In this document: positions 16,549 through 20,741 of the stretch, piece after piece
Numbering within the stretch: position 1 is the stretch's first letter
Layout: each line of letters starts with the position of its first letter
Made by a program: the position numbers and the translations under genes
NCBI GenBank assembly: GCA_964467985.1
Contig: CAYXTP010000024.1
Coordinates: 1-20,741 of the forward strand
Direction of reading: 5' to 3'
Origin: GCA-2720975 sp964467985
GTDB taxonomy: Bacteria; Planctomycetota; UBA1135; GCA-002686595
DNA length: 20,741 bases
Notes under the pieces: model-generated
The model's input: the letters and a program-made list of their open reading frames with translations, nothing else
Databases searched by the model: none
Told to the model about the DNA's origin: nothing

Positions 16549-18659
16549 TGGTTACCGCCAACCTTGCCTTCGCTCGGACCTTCTTGGAGTCCTTCGCGAA
16601 GCTGCCAAAGAAGCAGCAGAAGAAAGTCCGGGAGATGACCGAGCGCTTCCAGGACGACCCGACTCGCCGGGGGCAGAACTTCGAGCCCATCAAGCAGGCC
16701 CGGGATCCCAAGGTGCGCAGTGTTCGCATCGATCAGACCTACCGCATGATCTTAGTGCAGCCGGACCGCGGGGATACCTTGATCTGCGTCTGGGCGGATC
16801 ACCATGACGACGCCTATGACTGGGTCAAGAACAGGGTCTTCGAGGTCAACCCGAAGTCCGGCGTGCTGCAGGTCTATTCCGTGGAGGAGTGCGAGGCCCC
16901 TGAACCGGCGCAGGCGAAGAAGGCCCAAGCCGTCAAGGTCCCGCATCTCTTCGCGGGTTTCGATGACGAGGAGCTGCTGCTAGCCGGTGTTCCGATCCCA
17001 CTCCTGGCCACCGTGCGCGCCCTCGTCAATGACATTGATCTGGACGACCTCGCTCCTCACTTACCTGAGGACGCGTGCGAGCTCCTGTACCTATTTGCCG
17101 CGGGCTACAGCTTCCTGGATGCCCTGGACGAGACCTCCAGGAAGCCAGAGTCGAAGCCGGTGGACGTTCACGACTTCGAGGCCGCCCTCGAGCACCCCGA
17201 GACTCAGCGTCTGTTCCACTTGGTAGAAGGCGAGGCCGAGTTGGAGGCCATCCTGGATGCACCCTTGGCGAAGTGGCGGGTGTTTCTTCACCCCAGCCAG
17301 CGCCGGCTGGTGCAGATGAACGCCCAGGGGCCCATCCGCGTGCTCGGTGGGGCGGGTACCGGCAAGACCGTGGTGCTCATGCACCGCGCGAAGTACTTGC
17401 TCGAGTCCAAGTTCACGGCCCCCGAAGACCGGCTCCTGGTGACCACTTACACCAAGACCCTAGCCGAGGACCTACGCAAGCAGCTGGATGAGTTGTGTGG
17501 CGGACATGCGCAGCGAATCGAGGTCAAGCACCTGCACTCGTGGGCGTCTCAGTACTACGAGCGCCTGGTAGGCCGGCGTCTGCGGATTGCCAGCGACACG
17601 GAGCGGCGCGAGGCGATGCAGTCGGCCATCGACGAGGCCGGCGACACGGACTACTCCCTGTCGTTCTTCCAGGAGGAGTGGGACCAGGTTGTGCAGTTGC
17701 AAGACGTCCTCACCTCGGAGGCCTACTTCAAAGCCCGACGCGTGGGCCGCGGGACCCGCCTTGGACGCAAGCAGCGCATGCAGGTCTGGAAAGTCCTTGA
17801 GCGCTACCGCGAGCATCTCGGCCTTGCCAATCTGGCCGAGTGGCAGGACGTGATCAGAGAGGTGCGCCTCTATCTAGAAGATGAGGACCGCAAGCTCGGT
17901 TACTGTGCCGTGCTGGCTGACGAAGTTCAGGATCTCACACCTAACGAACTACGCCTCCTACGCGCCATCGTGCCTAAGGGGCCCGCCGACATGTTCTTGG
18001 TGGGGGATGCCCACCAGCGCATCTACGGAGGCGTGACGCGCATGGGCGCCTGCGGCATTAAGATCCGAGGTCGCTCCAAGCGCCTCAAGCTCAACTACCG
18101 CACCACGGACGAAATCCGCACGCAGGCTGTCGCCGTGCTCGAGGGCCTCGACATCGACGACCTAGACGGCGGCTCCGACAGTCTCAAGGGCTACCGCTCC
18201 CTGCGCTCCGGTCCCGTGCCCGAGCTCCTGCACTTCGACACCTCCGGAGAAGAAGAGGCCGCCATCATCGACCACCTGCGGCGTTGGATCGAGGACATCC
18301 CCCCGGGGGAGATTTGCCTCGCCGCCCGCACCAACGACCTGGTCGAGTCTCGCTACGCCCAGCTCCTAACCCGAGCAGGGATCGAATTCACCCTCCTGAG
18401 CAGCGGGCAGACCTCGGGCAAGGGAGTCCGGCTCGCGACAATGCACCGCCTCAAGGGCCTCGAGTTCCGACGCGTGCTCTTGGCCTCCGTCCAGGACGGC
18501 GAGATGCCCAAGAGGCTCCCGCAGGGGACTCACGCGGATCAAGCCAGCATCGAAGACCACGAGAAGCGCGAGCGGTGCCTGCTGTACGTAGCGGCGACTA
18601 GGGCGCGCGATCAGCTGACGATCACGGGGTATGGGAAGCGGAGCGGCTTGCTGGGCTGA
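16548..18659 (+). CDS. RelE/ParE-like domain fused to UvrD/Rep-type helicase
   Basis: A 703-residue protein with a GTG start supported by AGGAGA 7 bases upstream. Residues 1-110 resemble a RelE/ParE toxin fold: FLESFAKLPKKQQKKV near the start, RDPKVRSVRIDQTYR at 52-66, and a WADHHDDAYDWV segment at 82-93. Residues 110-250 are a linker or N-terminal helical part. The rest is a UvrD-type superfamily 1 helicase: Walker A GAGTGKT at 268-274, Walker B DEVQD at 458-462, GDAHQRIYGG at 486-495, LNYRTT at 515-520, motif V MHRLKGLEF at 632-640 and motif VI YVAATRAR at 680-687. All ATPase motifs appear intact. UvrD-type enzymes unwind DNA 3'-5' and strip proteins. RelE relatives cleave mRNA or bind gyrase, but in this fusion the domain may simply bind DNA or RNA or sense damage. 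It closes the operon, after the YprA-type helicase. No antitoxin gene is next to it, which argues against classical toxin activity or implies control inside the protein. Confidence 0.93.
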   Translation: MVTANLAFARTFLESFAKLPKKQQKKVREMTERFQDDPTRRGQNFEPIKQARDPKVRSVRIDQTYRMILVQPDRGDTLICVWADHHDDAYDWVKNRVFEVNPKSGVLQVYSVEECEAPEPAQAKKAQAVKVPHLFAGFDDEELLLAGVPIPLLATVRALVNDIDLDDLAPHLPEDACELLYLFAAGYSFLDALDETSRKPESKPVDVHDFEAALEHPETQRLFHLVEGEAELEAILDAPLAKWRVFLHPSQRRLVQMNAQGPIRVLGGAGTGKTVVLMHRAKYLLESKFTAPEDRLLVTTYTKTLAEDLRKQLDELCGGHAQRIEVKHLHSWASQYYERLVGRRLRIASDTERREAMQSAIDEAGDTDYSLSFFQEEWDQVVQLQDVLTSEAYFKARRVGRGTRLGRKQRMQVWKVLERYREHLGLANLAEWQDVIREVRLYLEDEDRKLGYCAVLADEVQDLTPNELRLLRAIVPKGPADMFLVGDAHQRIYGGVTRMGACGIKIRGRSKRLKLNYRTTDEIRTQAVAVLEGLDIDDLDGGSDSLKGYRSLRSGPVPELLHFDTSGEEEAAIIDHLRRWIEDIPPGEICLAARTNDLVESRYAQLLTRAGIEFTLLSSGQTSGKGVRLATMHRLKGLEFRRVLLASVQDGEMPKRLPQGTHADQASIEDHEKRERCLLYVAATRARDQLTITGYGKRSGLLG

Positions 18660-19135
18660 ATGTAAGTGCCGACGACTCACCGGTGACGTCACGCCTGTGC
18701 CTGGTCCGAGACTAAGATGGGTATTGTCGAGGGAAGAGGCCCTCAGCCCCGGGAGCTTCTTGGTCACCGCTACCGCAACGGCGTGGGGTCCAAAGTCTCG
18801 GCCGCGTCCATGCGCCCGTACTTGGGTCTATACTGGAGTTATCGGTATCGAGTGCAGGGAACGACTCGGCGGCCTTCTCCAGCGCTACCGCCGAGCAGCC
18901 TGCGGAGGGAATCGGGCCGTAAACACCAGGGGGCAGGTGAGGGATGTACGCCCGCCCGGGAAGGTTACGGATCGCGTGCTTAAGGGCCGGCCGAGAATCG
19001 GGACCTTTGCATTCCGCAGATCCTGGTCTACGCTCTCCTTAGTGCGCGGCTCAATTTCTGGACACCACGGGCAGAGGAGTCCCCCGCACTACCATCGGGC
19101 TGCCCCGGCCTTCTGAGGGGACTGGACCGACGACC
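18660..19135. other. Intergenic region after the operon
   Basis: About 475 bases without a convincing gene; two overlapping frames (18631-19116 and 18717-18983) are rich in Arg, Ser and Pro and show no recognisable motif, so I treat them as chance. It contains the 10-base palindrome GTGACGTCAC at 18683-18692, 24 bases after the UvrD stop. No clear hairpin with a U-tract follows the operon. The region must hold any promoter for the pair of genes downstream, but I see no good -35 and -10 pair. Confidence 0.35.
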
Positions 19136-19798
19136 ATGACCGATCAATCGAGCCATAACGAGCACGACAGCCCTCGCCACGACTCTGACGTGCGCGACGG
19201 GAAGACCGCGCTTTGGCAAGTGGGGCGTGAGGTAGCCGGTTTTGTGCCATTTATTGGCGATATAGTCAGAGTTGCAGAAGTCTCAAGTTCCGTTCGGGAC
19301 ATCTTGTTTCAGAAGAAAGTTGAGCGACTCCTTCGGGGTCTGGGCAAGGCGCAAGACAGGGAACGAGAGGCGTGGCATATTGACCAGGACCCGGACTATG
19401 CCAACAGAGTAGGCGTGTTCGTCATGCTGCAACTCGATAAGTATGAGGACATGGAGAAGGCAGACCTTCTGGCCACGGCATTGAGAGCCCACCTCTGCAA
19501 GAGGCTGAGTTTTGAGCAACTGAGACAGGCTGCCCATGCGATCGGAACCTGTTTTCCGGTAGACCTGCTTCGGCTCCACCAGTTCCAGAAACTGAGAACA
19601 GGCTCCCAGGAAGGTGTGCAATACCCGCAGCTACGACTTGGTTCATCGGAAGGGAGTAGGCTCTCAGGTGCCGGCCTCGTTGAGCCTTGGGTCCTCGGGG
19701 GTGGCGGCACCCTAGGACCGGGCAACAATCTCGCGCAGTATCGATTGACTTCGACTGGGCAGATGATGCTCGACAATGTGCTGGGCGAGTCACCATAG
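19136..19798 (+). CDS. Hypothetical protein with winged-helix-like C-terminus
   Basis: A 220-residue protein I do not recognise. Residues 1-25 are polar, rich in His, Asp and Ser and probably disordered. Residues 30-50 (GFVPFIGDIVRVAE) are an amphipathic hydrophobic helix that is not long or pure enough for a membrane span. The middle is helical with several conserved-looking acidic positions (FVMLQLDKYEDMEKADLLA). Residues 165-215 read RLGSSEGSRLSGAGLVEPW, then YRLTSTGQMMLDNVL, the usual look of the wing and end of a winged helix-turn-helix (compare LTxxGxxLL). A role as DNA-binding regulator or sensor is inference. The ATG at 19136 has no ribosome site. Its stop is 7 bases before the ATG of the riboflavin-kinase-like gene, so the two form a unit that is distinct from the defence operon. 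Confidence 0.72.
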   Translation: MTDQSSHNEHDSPRHDSDVRDGKTALWQVGREVAGFVPFIGDIVRVAEVSSSVRDILFQKKVERLLRGLGKAQDREREAWHIDQDPDYANRVGVFVMLQLDKYEDMEKADLLATALRAHLCKRLSFEQLRQAAHAIGTCFPVDLLRLHQFQKLRTGSQEGVQYPQLRLGSSEGSRLSGAGLVEPWVLGGGGTLGPGNNLAQYRLTSTGQMMLDNVLGESP

Positions 19799-19805
19799 CC
19801 GGCCC

Positions 19806-20303
19806 ATGAAAGTACTGACGTTCATTGGGGCTGTCGTCACTGGTATTGGAAGACACAAAGAACTTGGTGTTCCAGGCAGGGATTCGCTGGCAAGTGCCCC
19901 GAGTGACTGGCCACGCGTTCTGCAGCCAGGCTCGCTAAACGTGCGAGTTCAGGATGACGGTTACCCTCCTGAGTTCTCCAGAATGAGAATGCCTCTGACC
20001 GTGGAGAGTCTAGACCTTGGTTTCTTTTTACCCGCATTCAAGATCAGCCAAGCCGAGTTCACCAACAACAGAATCGGAAGCGCCGGCGTTGCGGACGGCG
20101 ACGGATCAGCTCAGGTGTGGCGTGCGCGGCTAAACGCAAACAAGGACCGGATCCGGTGCTGGGTACTCCGCAGATTCGGCTCGACGCTGAGGCATCAGCT
20201 CGAAATAGTCTCTCACGAGCACATTCGCGACACTTACGGCCTGGCGGATGAGAGGAGGTGGCCTGGGACCCTCGAGGTGTTCGGTTCGTGGCGGGCAGTT
20301 TAG
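19806..20303 (+). CDS. RibK-like (CTP-dependent riboflavin kinase fold) protein
   Basis: A 165-residue protein. It begins GAVVTGIGRH at residues 8-17, carries PGSLNV at 41-46, and has LEIVSHEHIRDTYGL at 132-146. These match by eye the archaeal CTP-dependent riboflavin kinase pattern: glycine-rich start, PGTLNV strand, and LEIIAP..LR.. end, a cradle-loop barrel. If catalytic it would phosphorylate riboflavin to FMN, but bacteria normally use the unrelated RibF, so a binding or repurposed role is as likely. Between the anchors the sequence is diverged (WRARLN and CWVLRRFGS at about 105-125). The longer frame starts at 19776 inside the previous gene; I use the ATG at 19806 because it leaves a 7-base gap and the conserved glycine segment starts 7 residues later. 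The gene lies downstream of the winged-helix-like protein, with which it may be co-regulated. Family assignment needs a profile search. Confidence 0.68.
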   Translation: MKVLTFIGAVVTGIGRHKELGVPGRDSLASAPSDWPRVLQPGSLNVRVQDDGYPPEFSRMRMPLTVESLDLGFFLPAFKISQAEFTNNRIGSAGVADGDGSAQVWRARLNANKDRIRCWVLRRFGSTLRHQLEIVSHEHIRDTYGLADERRWPGTLEVFGSWRAV

Positions 20304-20440
20304 CTGCAAGCGTCTTCGACCCAGTGTGGTCCACATACTCGGCCGCGTCAAATCGCCCGTGATCACAGCGGATGCGAGGCACGCACCCCAGATCGGATGT
20401 CAGATACTGCACCAAATCGGACCTTTCGCGGTTCGCCAAG

Positions 20441-20608
20441 AGTTCCCCGTTGGTACACCGAATTCGGGAGTTTTGCGGGCGTTCGCGCACGGTGAATCGC
20501 CACTGGGGATGTCGCGCGGCGTGATTTGTTGCTCCCATGCGGTGAACTTCGCCAGGCACCCGTGCACTTGCGGTGAACCACGCCTCCAAGTTCCCCGTTG
20601 GTTCACCG
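20441..20608 (+). repeat. 20-bp near-perfect direct repeat pair
   Basis: AGTTCCCCGTTGGTACACCG at 20441-20460 and the same unit with TTCACCG in place of TACACCG at 20589-20608 differ at one base. A shorter copy, AGTTCCCC, follows at 20611. Confidence 0.65.
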
Positions 20609-20609
20609 C
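20570..20609. repeat. Perfect 11-bp inverted repeat
   Basis: GCGGTGAACCA at 20570-20580 is the exact reverse complement of TGGTTCACCGC at 20599-20609, with an 18-base spacer. The GGTGAA half also occurs at 20491 and 20541 upstream. This could be an operator for a dimeric protein, or a hairpin. Confidence 0.6.
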
Positions 20610-20696
20610 TAGTTCCCCGGAGGAAAACGCACGCGCAGTAGGAGGGACGAGCGCCGTTGTGTTTCGCCCACCCGTGCGCTACAAGTTAAGCACCGC

Positions 20697-20734
20697 GGCC
20701 TGAGCCAACTCCAAGCTCAATTCCAAGTCAGGCC
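20697..20734. repeat. Inverted repeat at the 3' edge
   Basis: GGCCTGA at 20697-20703 pairs with TCAGGCC at 20728-20734 across 24 bases. An alternative inner pairing, TGAGC (20701-20705) with GCTCA (20715-20719), competes for part of the same sequence. The window ends before its context can be read. Confidence 0.3.
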
Positions 20735-20741
20735 CTTCCTC

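Larger units (their letters stand above)
20304..20741. other. Repeat-rich non-coding end of the window
   Basis: No gene is supported in these 438 bases. They contain two 20-bp near-identical copies of AGTTCCCCGTTGGTWCACCG, several GGTGAA motifs, one perfect 11-bp inverted repeat, and a 7-bp inverted repeat at the edge. The concentration of short repeats is unlike the rest of the window and may mark regulatory or recombination sequence. Confidence 0.4.

Noticed and set aside
18631..19116. Possible small genes between UvrD and the downstream pair
   Set aside because: Overlapping frames rich in Arg, Ser and Pro with no domain, no ribosome site and overlap with the end of the UvrD gene.
20248..20703. 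A 151-residue frame and opposite-strand frames at the window end
   Set aside because: They overlap the end of the RibK-like gene or run through the repeat cluster and show shadow-like composition.
1..20741. Insertion sequence, integrase or tRNA attachment site
   Set aside because: I found no transposase or recombinase motif, no tRNA-like fold and no terminal repeat pair bounding the operon.

Overview
This is a high-GC bacterial window (about 60-65% GC by eye) dominated by one large plus-strand operon that looks like an anti-phage defence locus. Ribosome binding sites are patchy: good Shine-Dalgarno sequences precede the SNF2 and UvrD genes and none is obvious before the others. The taxon cannot be fixed from the sequence. 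Planctomycetota, Myxococcota or a similar high-GC lineage would all fit. Every gene I support is on the plus strand.

Layout. Positions 1-182 hold a pair of imperfect 22-bp direct repeats. 183-722 is an unrecognised small protein with a basic, glycine-ended tail. 930-1247 is a compact GIY-YIG-like protein. 1248-1623 is a non-coding leader that starts with a perfect 8-bp hairpin. The core operon runs from 1624 to 18659: a small protein with a degenerate DUF1232-like C-terminus (1624-2019), an SNF2/RapA-type helicase resembling DISARM DrmD (2016-4955), a 1733-residue Eco57I-like adenine methyltransferase (4976-10177), a 2124-residue YprA-type DEAD/DEAH helicase with DUF1998/MZB zinc domain and a C-terminal Vsr-like nuclease domain (10174-16548), and a RelE/ParE-like domain fused to a UvrD/Rep helicase (16548-18659). 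Three of the four junctions overlap by 1-4 bases and the fourth has a 20-bp gap, so this is almost certainly one transcription and translation unit. After a non-coding gap, 19136-19798 and 19806-20303 form a two-gene unit: an unknown protein with a winged-helix-like end, and a protein resembling the archaeal CTP-dependent riboflavin kinase fold. The last 438 bases are non-coding and carry several short repeats, including a perfect 11-bp inverted repeat.

How the genes may work together. SNF2 helicase plus adenine methylase plus DUF1998 helicase recalls class 1 DISARM (drmD, drmMI, drmA, drmB, drmC). However, the helicase and DUF1998 are fused in one giant protein, as in Druantia DruE, there is no separate PLD nuclease, and a Vsr-like nuclease domain and a RelE-UvrD fusion are present instead. 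My inference is a DISARM/Druantia-related system in which the methylase marks self DNA, the SNF2 and YprA helicases translocate on or sense foreign DNA, and cutting is done by the Vsr-like domain, possibly with UvrD processing the ends. The specificity part of the methylase gene has clearly different base composition from its surroundings, which suggests replacement of the target-recognition module.
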